A DNA stretch of 22,704 bases from NCBI GenBank assembly GCA_031423955.1, contig JANPGJ010000172.1, positions 1 through 22,704 on the forward strand, in the 5' to 3' direction. The notes below the pieces were generated by a model that did not search any database, had not been told where the DNA came from, and was given only the letters and a program-made list of their open reading frames with translations. Below, in pieces: positions 7,588 through 15,168 of the stretch (positions within the stretch are counted from its first letter, which is position 1; the number at the start of each line of letters is the position of its first letter). This DNA comes from JAEUOS01 sp031423955 (GTDB lineage Bacteria > Pseudomonadota > Gammaproteobacteria > Burkholderiales > JAEUOS01). Position numbers and translations under genes: made by a program.

Positions 7588-7613
7588 GCGGCGCGCCTTG
7601 CGTGACGCGCCGC
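7588..7613 (+). terminator. Intercistronic hairpin between binding protein and livH
   Basis: GCGGCGCG (7588-7595) and CGCGCCGC (7606-7613) form a perfect 8-bp GC stem with a 10-nt loop, in the 64-nt gap after the binding-protein stop. No U-run follows, so complete termination is unlikely. A role in partial attenuation or 3'-end protection of the binding-protein mRNA fits, as is common for periplasmic binding protein operons. The 9-mer CCTTGCGTG is also directly repeated (7580-7588, 7596-7604). Confidence 0.55.
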
Positions 7614-7635
7614 TGACCCTGCATTTCGTGCCCCG

Positions 7636-8496
7636 ATGACGCTCGCGCTCCTCGCGCAAGGCATCGCCATCGGCCTGGTCAACGGCGCGCTGTACATTCT
7701 TACCGCGCTCGGCCTGACGCTGATCTACGGCATCCTGCATATCGTCAACTTCGCGCATGGCGAGATCTACATGCTGGGCGCGATGCTGGTGTATGTGCTG
7801 TTCGTGGCGCTGCAATGGCCGCTCGGACTGGCTTTTGTGGCGATTGTCGCGGCGGCGGCTCTGGCCGGCCTCGCGGTCGAGCGCGGCGTTTTCCGCAACC
7901 TGCGCGGGCAGTGGATGCAACTGCTGGTGGCCAGCGTCGGCATCTCGCTGATCATCCAGTCCTTGTCATGGATCGCCTTCGGCGCGCAGGAGAAAAACGT
8001 GCCGTCGGTGCTGCCTGGCGTGCTGATGCTGGCCGGGGTGCGCCTGCCGATCGAGCGCCTGGCCGCGGCCGGCGTGGCGCTGGTGCTGGTGGCCGGCCTC
8101 TACTGGGTGGTGTATCGCACCCGCATCGGCCTGGCGATGCGCGCCATCGAGGAGGACGAAGAGACCGCGCGCATGCTGGGCGTGAATTCCGACCGGGTGG
8201 CGGCGATCGCGGTGGCGATCGGATTCGTGCTGGCAGCACTCGGCGGGGCGTTCATCGCGCCGATCTATTCGCTCAATCCGGGCATGGGGCTGGAAGCGAT
8301 CCTGATGTCCTTCATCATCATCATCATCGGCGGCCTGGGCAGCATCACCGGCACCGTGCTGGCAGGCATGCTGATCGGCATGCTGCAGTCGATCGGCGCG
8401 CTGACCCTCGGCGCCGAGGCCGCCCATGTGCTGGTATTCGTGGCGATGATCGCGGTGCTGATCCTGCGCCCGCAGGGACTCCTGGGCCGGGCATGA
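7636..8496 (+). CDS. livH: HAAT ABC transporter permease, LivH family (second system)
   Basis: 286 aa inner-membrane permease. The family landmark HIVNFAHGEIYMLGAM lies near residues 36-51. The coupling region AIEEDEETARMLGVN is followed by FVLAALGGAFIAPIYS. The IIIIIGGLGSITGTVLAGMLIG segment and the C-terminal LRPQGLLGRA are typical of LivH. The ATG at 7636 fits the family N-terminus (MTLALLAQGIAIGLVNGALY). No good Shine-Dalgarno precedes it, so translation could depend on the hairpin region or on coupling. LivM starts 10 nt after its stop. Confidence 0.94.
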   Translation: MTLALLAQGIAIGLVNGALYILTALGLTLIYGILHIVNFAHGEIYMLGAMLVYVLFVALQWPLGLAFVAIVAAAALAGLAVERGVFRNLRGQWMQLLVASVGISLIIQSLSWIAFGAQEKNVPSVLPGVLMLAGVRLPIERLAAAGVALVLVAGLYWVVYRTRIGLAMRAIEEDEETARMLGVNSDRVAAIAVAIGFVLAALGGAFIAPIYSLNPGMGLEAILMSFIIIIIGGLGSITGTVLAGMLIGMLQSIGALTLGAEAAHVLVFVAMIAVLILRPQGLLGRA

Positions 8497-8506
8497 TCGC
8501 CACAAA

Positions 8507-9460
8507 ATGAAGCAGTTGCCGATTCCGCTGCTGCTGGTCGCTTTGCTTGCCTTGCCCTTCGTTGGCACCGCGTATGCGCTGCACGTGGCGATCGTGGTCC
8601 TGTTCGCCGTCACCTATACCGTTTCACTGTATGCGGTGATGCGCATGGGCTACCTGTCGCTCGGCCATGCCGGTTTCATCGCGCTCGGCGCCTATACCTG
8701 CGTGATCCTGTCGGTACGTCTGGGCGTATCTCCATGGCTTGGCATTCCGGCCGGCGCGCTGGTCGCCGGACTGTTCGCCTGGGGGCTGGGCGCGCTGACC
8801 CTGCGCCTGCGCGGCATCTATTTCTCGCTGGCGGTATTCGCCTTCGGCGAAATCGTCACCGCGTTTTTCCGCGCCTTCGACTGGTTCGGCGGCCCGGCCG
8901 GCATTCCCGGTGTGCCGCGGCCGGTGTTTTTCGGCGTGCCGCTGGCGACCCATTTCGCCTTTTACTGGCTGGTGCTGGCAGTTGCGGTGCTGGGTGTCGG
9001 TTTCCTCTACCGCCTGCAATACACGCGCTTCGGCGCCACCCTGCTGACGCTCAAGACCGCCGACAGCGAGCGCCTCGCCGAGAGCGTGGGCATTCCGGCG
9101 GCGCGCTACAAGACCGCTGCCTTCGTGGCGTCGTGCACGGTGGCCGGCGCGATGGGCGCGGTGCATGCGCAGTACCTGCTGTTTGTCAATCCGCAGGTGT
9201 TCACCTTTTTGACTTCGACCGACCTCCTGATCTATGCAATGGTTGGCGGGCTGACCAACTTCTGGGGCCCGATCCTGGGTGCGGCGCTGCTCACCGCGCT
9301 GGGCGAGCAACTGTTCTCGGTCGGCTACTGGAAGACCCTGGTGTATGCGGTGATCCTGATGCTGGTGATCATGTTGCTGCCGGGCGGCTTGGTGGACCTG
9401 CCGCGGCGACTGCGCGGCTTGCGCAAGAGCGGGCCTGCCGACCGGGCGGTAGCGCCGTGA
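8507..9460 (+). CDS. livM: HAAT ABC transporter permease, LivM family (second system)
   Basis: 317 aa inner-membrane permease. LivM hallmark MGYLSLGHAGFIALGAYTC near residues 47-65, GIYFSLAVFAFGEIVTAFF in the middle, and the coupling region LLTLKTADSERLAESVGI. The last transmembrane helix is followed by a short basic cytoplasmic tail. The ATG at 8507 is 10 nt downstream of the livH stop. Its stop overlaps the GTG start of livG (GTGA), indicating coupled translation. Confidence 0.94.
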   Translation: MKQLPIPLLLVALLALPFVGTAYALHVAIVVLFAVTYTVSLYAVMRMGYLSLGHAGFIALGAYTCVILSVRLGVSPWLGIPAGALVAGLFAWGLGALTLRLRGIYFSLAVFAFGEIVTAFFRAFDWFGGPAGIPGVPRPVFFGVPLATHFAFYWLVLAVAVLGVGFLYRLQYTRFGATLLTLKTADSERLAESVGIPAARYKTAAFVASCTVAGAMGAVHAQYLLFVNPQVFTFLTSTDLLIYAMVGGLTNFWGPILGAALLTALGEQLFSVGYWKTLVYAVILMLVIMLLPGGLVDLPRRLRGLRKSGPADRAVAP

Positions 9461-10227
9461 ACAAGGTCCTCGAAGTCCAGGGCGTGAGCAAGCACTTCGG
9501 CGGCCTGGCCGCGCTCACGGAGGTTTCCTTCGATGTCGGCGCCGGCGAGTTGTTGGCACTGGTGGGCCCGAACGGCGCGGGCAAGTCGACGCTTTTCAAC
9601 ACCATTGCCGGGGTATATGCGCCCAGCGCAGGGCATATTCTGCTGGACGGCAACGATGTCACCGCGAAGTCCAGCCACGCGCTCGCGCGCCTGGGCGTGG
9701 CACGCACCTTTCAGCTGGTAAACCTGTTTCCCGAGATGACGGTGCTGGAGAACGTCGTGCAGGGCTTGCACCGGCATACCACCCAGGCCTTGCTCGGTGG
9801 CCTGCTGAATCTTGCCAGCTACCGCGACGACCAGCGTCGGGTGGCCGAGCGCGCCGAGGCGGTGCTTGCCATGTTGGGCATTGCCACGCACAAGTCCGAG
9901 CTTGCGAGCCAGTTGCCATTGGGCATCGCCAAGCTGCTCACGGTGGCCATCGCGCTGGCCACCGGGCCGAAGCTGTTGCTGCTCGATGAACCGGCCGCCG
10001 GCCTGTCGCATGAGGAGGCGACGCGCATGATGGATCTGGTCGCCGGCGAGATCCGCCAGCATTGCACGGTGGTGCTGGTCGAGCACAACATGCGCATCGT
10101 CGGACGCTATTGCGATCGCGCGGTGGTGCTGCAATTCGGTCGCAAGATCTACGACGGCCGCGCCGATGGCCTGGTGCATGACCCCGCGGTGGTCGACGCC
10201 TACCTTGGCGTGGCGGAGATGGATTGA
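9457..10227 (+). CDS. livG: HAAT ABC transporter ATP-binding protein, LivG family (second system)
   Basis: 256 aa from a GTG start at 9457 that overlaps the livM stop (GTGA). The frame is open far upstream, but that part is shadow sequence inside livM. Motifs: Walker A GPNGAGKST at 37-45, Q-loop FQ at 85-86, Walker B LLLLDEP at 173-179, and H-loop His210 (VEHN). The ABC signature is unusual: residues 153-159 read LPLGIAK, where LivG proteins normally have a form such as LxYGxQR. Only the central Gly is plainly kept. Everything else looks functional, so it is probably a divergent signature rather than a dead ATPase. It pairs with the LivF that overlaps its stop. Confidence 0.92.
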   Translation: MNKVLEVQGVSKHFGGLAALTEVSFDVGAGELLALVGPNGAGKSTLFNTIAGVYAPSAGHILLDGNDVTAKSSHALARLGVARTFQLVNLFPEMTVLENVVQGLHRHTTQALLGGLLNLASYRDDQRRVAERAEAVLAMLGIATHKSELASQLPLGIAKLLTVAIALATGPKLLLLDEPAAGLSHEEATRMMDLVAGEIRQHCTVVLVEHNMRIVGRYCDRAVVLQFGRKIYDGRADGLVHDPAVVDAYLGVAEMD

Positions 10228-10946
10228 TGGCCGACACCCTCTTGGCGGTACGCGATGTCGAAGTCCGGTACGGGCAGGCGCGTGCGGTCAACGGCGTCAC
10301 CCTTGATGTGGCGCGCGGCGCGATTACCGCGATTGTCGGGCCCAACGGCGCCGGAAAGTCTTCCCTGCTCAAAGCCATTTCGGCACTGGTACCGCTGGTC
10401 GCGGGGACCCTCAGCTTCAACGGCACGCGCATCGATGGCCGCAATTCACGCGAGATCGCCGCCCTCGGCATCGCCCACGTGCCGGAGGGGCGGCGCATTT
10501 TCGCCAAGATGACCGTTGAGGAGAACCTGCGTCTGGGCGCCTATCTGCGTGGCGGCGACCGCGATGCTGCTGACACCATGCAGCAGGTGTTCGCCGCCTT
10601 TCCGCGCCTGCGCGAACGCATCGTCCAGCGCGCCGGCAGCATGTCGGGCGGCGAACAGCAGATGCTGGCGATCGGCCGTGCGCTGATGGCGGCACCGACC
10701 CTGGTGATGGCCGACGAGGTATCGCAAGGCCTGGCACCGGTGGTGGTGCAGGAGGTATACCGGCAGCTGACGGCGATCGCCGCGCGCGGCGTCACGGTTC
10801 TGCTGGTCGAGCAAAACGCGCGCCTGGCCTTCAGGCTCGCCTCGTTTGTGTATGTGATGGAGCAGGGCCGGGTGGTGGCCGCCGGCCCGACCGCCGAAGT
10901 GGCCGCCAGCGAACATGTGCGCAACGCCTATCTGGGAGTGGGCTGA
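10227..10946 (+). CDS. livF: HAAT ABC transporter ATP-binding protein, LivF family (second system)
   Basis: 239 aa from the ATG at 10227, which shares one base with the livG stop (TGATG). A TTG one codon upstream is possible but less likely. Motifs: Walker A GPNGAGKSS at 38-46, the VPEGRRIFAKMTVEEN linker at 85-100, signature MSGGEQ at 139-144, and Walker B LVMADEVSQGLAP at 159-171. VEQN at 194-197 is normal for LivF. The Walker B tail reads DEVS rather than the more common DEPS; the catalytic Glu is kept. The last Liv gene of the operon, it is followed after 2 nt by the crotonase gene. Confidence 0.93.
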   Translation: MADTLLAVRDVEVRYGQARAVNGVTLDVARGAITAIVGPNGAGKSSLLKAISALVPLVAGTLSFNGTRIDGRNSREIAALGIAHVPEGRRIFAKMTVEENLRLGAYLRGGDRDAADTMQQVFAAFPRLRERIVQRAGSMSGGEQQMLAIGRALMAAPTLVMADEVSQGLAPVVVQEVYRQLTAIAARGVTVLLVEQNARLAFRLASFVYVMEQGRVVAAGPTAEVAASEHVRNAYLGVG

Positions 10947-10948
10947 AG

Positions 10949-11731
10949 ATGGATGATGCCGTCCTCTACGAACGCGATGGCGTGATCGGCTATGTCACGC
11001 TCAATCGCCCGGATGTGATGAATGCAATGGATGACCGTCTGCTGGCCGGTATTGCCGATGCGCTCGACCGGGCCCACGCCGACCCCGAGGCGAGGGTGGT
11101 GGTGGTGCGCGGCGCCGGTCGCGTGTTCTGCGCCGGCGGCGACGTCAACGACATGCCGCGCCGGCGTGACCAGGACGAGTACCGCGCCACCCGTCTGGCG
11201 ATCGAGCAATCCATCGCGCGCGCGGTGCGGCAGCTTGAAAAGCCGCTGATCGCACAAATCCACGGGGCGGCGATCGGCGGTGGCTGCGTGCTGGCCGCGC
11301 TGTGCGATCTGCGGATCGCGGCAGCCGGTACCAAATTCGGATTGCCGGAAGTGAAGTTCGGCACCACCGCGAGCCTGGGCGGCATCTACATGCTCACCCG
11401 CATCATCGGCCTGGGCCGCGCGTTCGAACTCCTCTACCTCGGCAACAGCTTCGCGGCCGAGCGCGCGCTTGAGATCGGCCTGATCAACCGCCTGGTTCCG
11501 GCCGATGCCCTGGTGCGTGAAACCGCGGCGATCGCGCGCGCGATCGCGGAGAATTTCGGCGCCGAACTGGCGCTGACCCGTAGCGCGATCCTGGGCGGCC
11601 TCGACCTCGATTTCCAGTCCGCTGCCAGGCTTGAGACCGAAGCGGCGATGCGTGCGCATCTGGGTGGCGACATCGAGGCCGGCTTCGCGCGCGCGCGTGA
11701 AAAGCTGCACCGCAAGGAAGACACAAAGTGA
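10949..11731 (+). CDS. Enoyl-CoA hydratase/isomerase (crotonase) family protein
   Basis: 260 aa, full crotonase length. Oxyanion-hole segments: FCAGGDVNDM at 60-69 and HGAAIGGGCVLA at 105-116. The Glu equivalent to Glu164 of rat enoyl-CoA hydratase is kept (Glu134 in FGLPEVKFG). The position of the other hydratase Glu (Glu144, in GGGCE) is Val114 here. The GAGGTQR loop is replaced by ASLGGIYML. Crotonases with only the second Glu include enoyl-CoA isomerases, so isomerase or another crotonase reaction is at least as likely as simple hydration. The start is 2 nt after livF, and the stop overlaps the ligase start (GTGA). It is therefore firmly part of the transporter operon and probably acts on the imported acid as its CoA ester. 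Confidence 0.9.
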   Translation: MDDAVLYERDGVIGYVTLNRPDVMNAMDDRLLAGIADALDRAHADPEARVVVVRGAGRVFCAGGDVNDMPRRRDQDEYRATRLAIEQSIARAVRQLEKPLIAQIHGAAIGGGCVLAALCDLRIAAAGTKFGLPEVKFGTTASLGGIYMLTRIIGLGRAFELLYLGNSFAAERALEIGLINRLVPADALVRETAAIARAIAENFGAELALTRSAILGGLDLDFQSAARLETEAAMRAHLGGDIEAGFARAREKLHRKEDTK

Positions 11732-13359
11732 GTCGGCCGACGCCGGCACACACCCTGGGCGCATTGGTCGATCACGCTGCCGCCGCGCTTGGTGCGCGCG
11801 AGGCGGTGGTATTTGGCGACCAGCGATTCTCTTTCGATCAGGTTCGCGATGACACCATTGCCGTCGCCCGTGGCCTGCTCGCACTTGGCGTAGAACCCGG
11901 CGAACACCTGATGCTGTTCATGCCCAACAGCCTCGAATGGCTCCACGCCTTCTACGGCGCCGCCCGGATTGGCGCGGTACTGGTGCCGGTCAATACCCGT
12001 TTTCGCAGCGTTGACCTCGACTACGTGCTGCGCCAGTCGGATGCCGCCACGCTAGTCATCGTCGACCAGTTCGGCGGGGTCGACTACCTGGCGATGCTGC
12101 GCGAATTGCTGCCGGAAATCGACCAGCCTGATACCGATATAAAAAGCGCTCGCTTCCCGCACCTGCGCCGCGTGATCGTGAGCGGTGCCGCAGCGCCTGG
12201 CGGTGCAATCGGCTGGGCGCAATTGCTGCGTGCCGGGAAAACAGTTGACGACCGCACCCTGCAGGCGCGCGCAAATGCGGTCGACTCGGGGGCGCCCGCC
12301 CTCATGCTCTATACCTCGGGTACCACCGGCTCACCCAAAGGCGCGCTGCACTCGCACGCGATGCTGCGCACCGTGGCCGACGGTGCGAACCGCCTGGGCA
12401 TCACCGCGCGCGACGCAATCCTGCTGTTCCTGCCGCTGTTCCACAGCATGGGGCTGTACCTGGGTGGCATGTTGTTCCTGGTGACCGGCGCGCGGCTGGT
12501 GTTGATGGAGCGCTTCAATGCCGGCGCCGCGCTGGAATTGATCGAACGCGAACGCGTGAGCTTGCTGCTCGGTTTCGACACCCACTACTTCGACCTGCTC
12601 GAACATCCGGATTTCGGTACGCGCGACCACGCAAGCGTGCGCCTGGGGATGGTGCCGGCGGGCGCTGCAGGCGTCGAACCGCTGGCGCGCCGGGTCAATC
12701 GGGATCTGTGTCGCAGCTTCAGCGGCTACGGCAGTTCCGAAGGCGGCACCGGCATAGCCCTGTCGTTCATCGACGCCTCTGAAGACGAGCGCTGTTGCGG
12801 GTCGGGCTATCCGATGCCTGGCTATGAGTACCAGACTCGCGACCCGGACAGCGGCCACCCGACGTCAGCCAACGTGCCCGGAGAACTATGGGTGCGCGGC
12901 TATGGCGTGATGCTGGCCTACTACGGCAAATCGGCCGAGACCGCGCAAGCCTTCGATGCCGAACGCTGGTTTCGCACCGGCGATATGGCGACTATCGACG
13001 CCGACGGCTTCCTGCGCTACATGGGCCGCTACAAGGACATGCTCAAAGTCGGTGGCGAGAATGTCGACCCGACCGAGGTTGAAGCCTTTCTCGAAGGCCA
13101 TCCGGACATCGCCCAGGTCAAGCTGGTCGGCATACCCGATGCGCGCCTCGGCGAAGCGCCGGTCGCCTGCGTGATCGCGCGCGCCGGGCACACGGTTTCA
13201 ATCGAAAGCGTGCGCGCCTTTTGCGCCGGCAGGATCGCCAGCTTCAAGACGCCGCGCGAAGTGGTGATGGTCGATGCGTTTCCGATGACCACCACCGGCA
13301 AGGTGCAGCGTGCGCTGCTGCGCGACGAGGCGCTGCGCCGACAGGCCGAATCGCGATAA
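11728..13359 (+). CDS. AMP-dependent acyl-CoA synthetase/ligase (ANL superfamily)
   Basis: 543 aa from a GTG start at 11728 overlapping the crotonase stop. It forms acyl-CoA from acid, ATP and CoA through an acyl-AMP. Core motifs in order: YTSGTTGSPKG (P-loop) at 195-205, FLPLFHSMGLY at 234-244, YGSSEGG (A5) at 334-340, WFRTGDMA (A7) at 414-421, GRYKDMLKVGGENV (A8 hinge) at 433-446, and TTTGKVQR with the adenylation Lys525 near the C-terminus. All catalytic elements are intact. It is the last gene of the seven-gene operon; its place directly after the transporter suggests that it activates the imported acid. Medium- or long-chain, aromatic or cyclic acids are all possible; the specificity pocket cannot be read with confidence. 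Confidence 0.93.
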   Translation: MSRPTPAHTLGALVDHAAAALGAREAVVFGDQRFSFDQVRDDTIAVARGLLALGVEPGEHLMLFMPNSLEWLHAFYGAARIGAVLVPVNTRFRSVDLDYVLRQSDAATLVIVDQFGGVDYLAMLRELLPEIDQPDTDIKSARFPHLRRVIVSGAAAPGGAIGWAQLLRAGKTVDDRTLQARANAVDSGAPALMLYTSGTTGSPKGALHSHAMLRTVADGANRLGITARDAILLFLPLFHSMGLYLGGMLFLVTGARLVLMERFNAGAALELIERERVSLLLGFDTHYFDLLEHPDFGTRDHASVRLGMVPAGAAGVEPLARRVNRDLCRSFSGYGSSEGGTGIALSFIDASEDERCCGSGYPMPGYEYQTRDPDSGHPTSANVPGELWVRGYGVMLAYYGKSAETAQAFDAERWFRTGDMATIDADGFLRYMGRYKDMLKVGGENVDPTEVEAFLEGHPDIAQVKLVGIPDARLGEAPVACVIARAGHTVSIESVRAFCAGRIASFKTPREVVMVDAFPMTTTGKVQRALLRDEALRRQAESR

Positions 13360-13506
13360 GCCGGTAAGGCACGCCGGAAACCGCGTCAATCATCACGCGC
13401 AGGTAGAAATGCGACACAAGTTCTCCTATACACATGTGCCGGAACTGGACCATCGACGGGAGTGGACTCAATGCCCTACCCGCCAGGCTTGCAGGCCGCT
13501 GCGCGC

Positions 13507-13821
13507 TCACCTGCCGACAATCCACTTGGCTTTCTTGCGCAAGCGGGCCAGACGCGGTTTGAATTCGTTCCACGCGTAGACGTGTCCGGCCTCGATATCT
13601 TCAGCCGCCTCGACCAGCACCTTGAGTCGGGAGAGATGATCAGCCTCCTTGAATCGACGAAAATCGTCGAGTTGATCGGCGGAGATCAGGGCCACGTAGC
13701 TTGCGCCATTCTTGGTGAATATTTTTGCGTGGCCGGTCTGCGAGACATCGTCCGCCAGTTCGTTCAGGCGCGCGCGCGCTTGCGCGATGGGAATAATGTC
13801 CTTGGAATTGATCGTGACCAT
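13507..13821 (-). CDS. Phd/YefM-family antitoxin-like protein (no partner toxin seen)
   Basis: 104 aa from the ATG at 13821; a TTG four codons upstream is possible. The N-terminal half MVTINSKDIIPIAQARARLN followed by ELADDVSQTGHAKIFTKNGASYVALIS has the Phd/YefM fold pattern: a first strand, the ARARLNEL helix, and a strand pair ending VALIS. This part binds DNA and represses its own operon in known family members. The C-terminal 45 residues are charged and end in a basic segment (RLARLRKKAKWIVGR), as expected for a toxin-binding tail. No RelE, ParE, Doc or PIN-type toxin is found on either side within the gap to the neighbouring genes. The upstream gene on the same strand is an AAA+ ATPase. 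It may be an orphan antitoxin, or a regulator or partner of the ATPase (inference). Confidence 0.82.
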   Translation of the reverse strand: MVTINSKDIIPIAQARARLNELADDVSQTGHAKIFTKNGASYVALISADQLDDFRRFKEADHLSRLKVLVEAAEDIEAGHVYAWNEFKPRLARLRKKAKWIVGR

Positions 13822-13847
13822 ACTTGTCCTCAAGGCAAAAAGCGGAT

Positions 13848-13875
13848 GCGGAATGCCGCCTTACTTACGTTCCGC
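13848..13875 (-). promoter_or_regulatory. Inverted repeat upstream of the antitoxin-like gene
   Basis: GCGGAA (13848-13853) and TTCCGC (13870-13875) form a 6-bp inverted repeat with a 16-nt spacer, 27 nt upstream of the antitoxin ATG. Phd/YefM proteins autoregulate at palindromes in this position, so this is an operator candidate. It is short and unproven. A second inverted pair, GTCGGTAG (13921-13928) with CTACCCGAC (13952-13960), overlaps the ATPase stop and may be a weak terminator. Confidence 0.35.
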
Positions 13876-13951
13876 AGGTCGAGTCGAGGAAATGACGTGA
13901 ATTTCCGGGTCAGACCGGAGGTCGGTAGGCATGCCGGGGAACGCCCAAGAG

Positions 13952-15109
13952 CTACCCGACCTTTATCGATTTCCGCGCCGATTTTCCCGGTCTCGCTTTC
14001 GTGCGCGAAACCGTGTCGCGCGGCATCACGTCAAATTGGCGAACATAGACCGCGAACGCCCGCGACTCGAACTCGTACACGGCACCAATTTTCGCCAGGA
14101 GATTGTTCTTGCGCAAGGTGTTGACCGCATGCCTGACTGAACCTGGGTTCACCGGCCCGCCCAATTTCGCCTGGTATTTAGCAAGCGCATTGTTCGAGTA
14201 CAGCTCGTGTTCATCGTTGGCAATGCGCGTCAGGACTGCCTTCTGAAGCGCCGGCAATCTCGTCCACAGGCCGGCGAAATCCATTTCGATTTCGCGTTCG
14301 GCCTCGAAGAACTTCAATGCGGTGGCGATATCCTGCCGTGGATTTTCTTCCAGGCCGTCGAGCAGGCGGTAGAGCGACTTTGGGCGGTGGTCCAGCTGTT
14401 CGAAAGCCCGGAGCAGCGCCTTGGTATCCGGCCGTTTGCCCGTCAAGCGCTGGTGCCGGTCCGCGACGAACTCGATGAATTCGCAACCGAGCAAGGGAAA
14501 TTTGATGACTGACGCGAATTCGTACATCGGCGCCCTGGCGCGGAAAAACAATTCGTTGAGCTGGTCGCGGGAGGATCCGGTCAGCACCGCATGCACCTTG
14601 CCTTGCTGCTTGGTCAGCGAGGACCGAAGCGCGGCAACCAGAGCTTCCCCCGAATCGACCAGTGCCAGCTGCTGCACTTCATCGATCATCAGGAGTATCT
14701 CCTTGCGGCCTGTACGCACCAGTTCGCGCAACAGGCTATCCATCAGCAGGTTTGATTTCTCCGGTCGCCGCGGCGTTGCATCGTCACCGAAGTCCAGGCT
14801 GGCGCCCAACAGGCCCACCTTGCGCACCGGTGTGGCCAGTCCGCGCCCGACCCGGCTCGTCGGCAGATGCAGATCATCGATAGCAGCCTGCAAGGCATAC
14901 ACGATCGCATCGGCAGGGTCCTGTTTGTCCTGCCAGACATCCACATAGACCACCAACATGCCGGAGGCCTCGGCCGCCGGCTGTAAATCCTTGCGCAGAA
15001 ACGCGGTCTTGCCGGTGCGCCTGGGCGAGAACAACGCGATCGGCTCGCCGCCCTCGCGCAACTGATCCAGATAAGCCAGGGCCAGGCTCGGCCGCTTGAA
15101 GTGGAGCAT
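13952..15109 (-). CDS. AAA+ ATPase, ATPase_2-like (COG1672 type) with C-terminal winged helix
   Basis: 385 aa. Walker A SPRRTGKT at 28-35 (Ser in place of the first Gly), Walker B ILLMIDE at 138-144, and a sensor-1-like TGSS at 177-180. After the ATPase core (about 1-260), residues 283-360 look like a winged-helix domain (LPALQKAVLTRIAND, SVRHAVNTLRKNNLLAKIG, YEFESRAFAVYVR). The tail is basic (TKARPGKSARKSIKVG). This layout is that of STAND/ATPase_2 proteins, whose cellular roles are mostly unknown. The ATG at 15109 has no clear Shine-Dalgarno; another ATG at 15119 is out of frame. An AT-rich promoter-like stretch lies just upstream, and the antitoxin-like gene follows 130 nt downstream on the same strand. 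It looks inserted between metabolic genes. Confidence 0.85.
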   Translation of the reverse strand: MLHFKRPSLALAYLDQLREGGEPIALFSPRRTGKTAFLRKDLQPAAEASGMLVVYVDVWQDKQDPADAIVYALQAAIDDLHLPTSRVGRGLATPVRKVGLLGASLDFGDDATPRRPEKSNLLMDSLLRELVRTGRKEILLMIDEVQQLALVDSGEALVAALRSSLTKQQGKVHAVLTGSSRDQLNELFFRARAPMYEFASVIKFPLLGCEFIEFVADRHQRLTGKRPDTKALLRAFEQLDHRPKSLYRLLDGLEENPRQDIATALKFFEAEREIEMDFAGLWTRLPALQKAVLTRIANDEHELYSNNALAKYQAKLGGPVNPGSVRHAVNTLRKNNLLAKIGAVYEFESRAFAVYVRQFDVMPRDTVSRTKARPGKSARKSIKVG

Positions 15110-15168
15110 CGGTTTTCATAAAGTTATTAATAGAATTAAAGTTTAAATTATTTGTTAAAACGATGCAA
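15110..15168 (-). promoter_or_regulatory. AT-rich upstream region / promoter of the AAA+ ATPase gene
   Basis: 15114-15162 is by far the most AT-rich stretch of the window. On the minus strand TTGCAT (15168-15163), a 17-bp spacer and TAAACT (15145-15140) give one promoter candidate. TTTAAT (15140-15135) is a better -10 with a weak -35. Several readings overlap, so the exact promoter is uncertain. The base composition differs sharply from the surroundings and supports foreign origin of the downstream pair of genes. Confidence 0.5.

Noticed and set aside
10227..10946. DEVS instead of DEPS after Walker B in the second LivF as a sign of inactivation
   Set aside because: The catalytic Glu is kept, and variation at the following residue occurs in active LivF relatives.
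13360..13506. Possible insertion-sequence remnant between the ligase and the antitoxin gene
   Set aside because: No transposase fragment or terminal inverted repeat could be recognised; only a short CCGG inverted repeat after the ligase stop is seen.
13244..13573. Minus-strand open frame downstream of the antitoxin-like gene, considered as its missing toxin
   Set aside because: It overlaps both the antitoxin and the ligase end, shows no RelE/ParE/Doc/PIN pattern, and has shadow-like composition.
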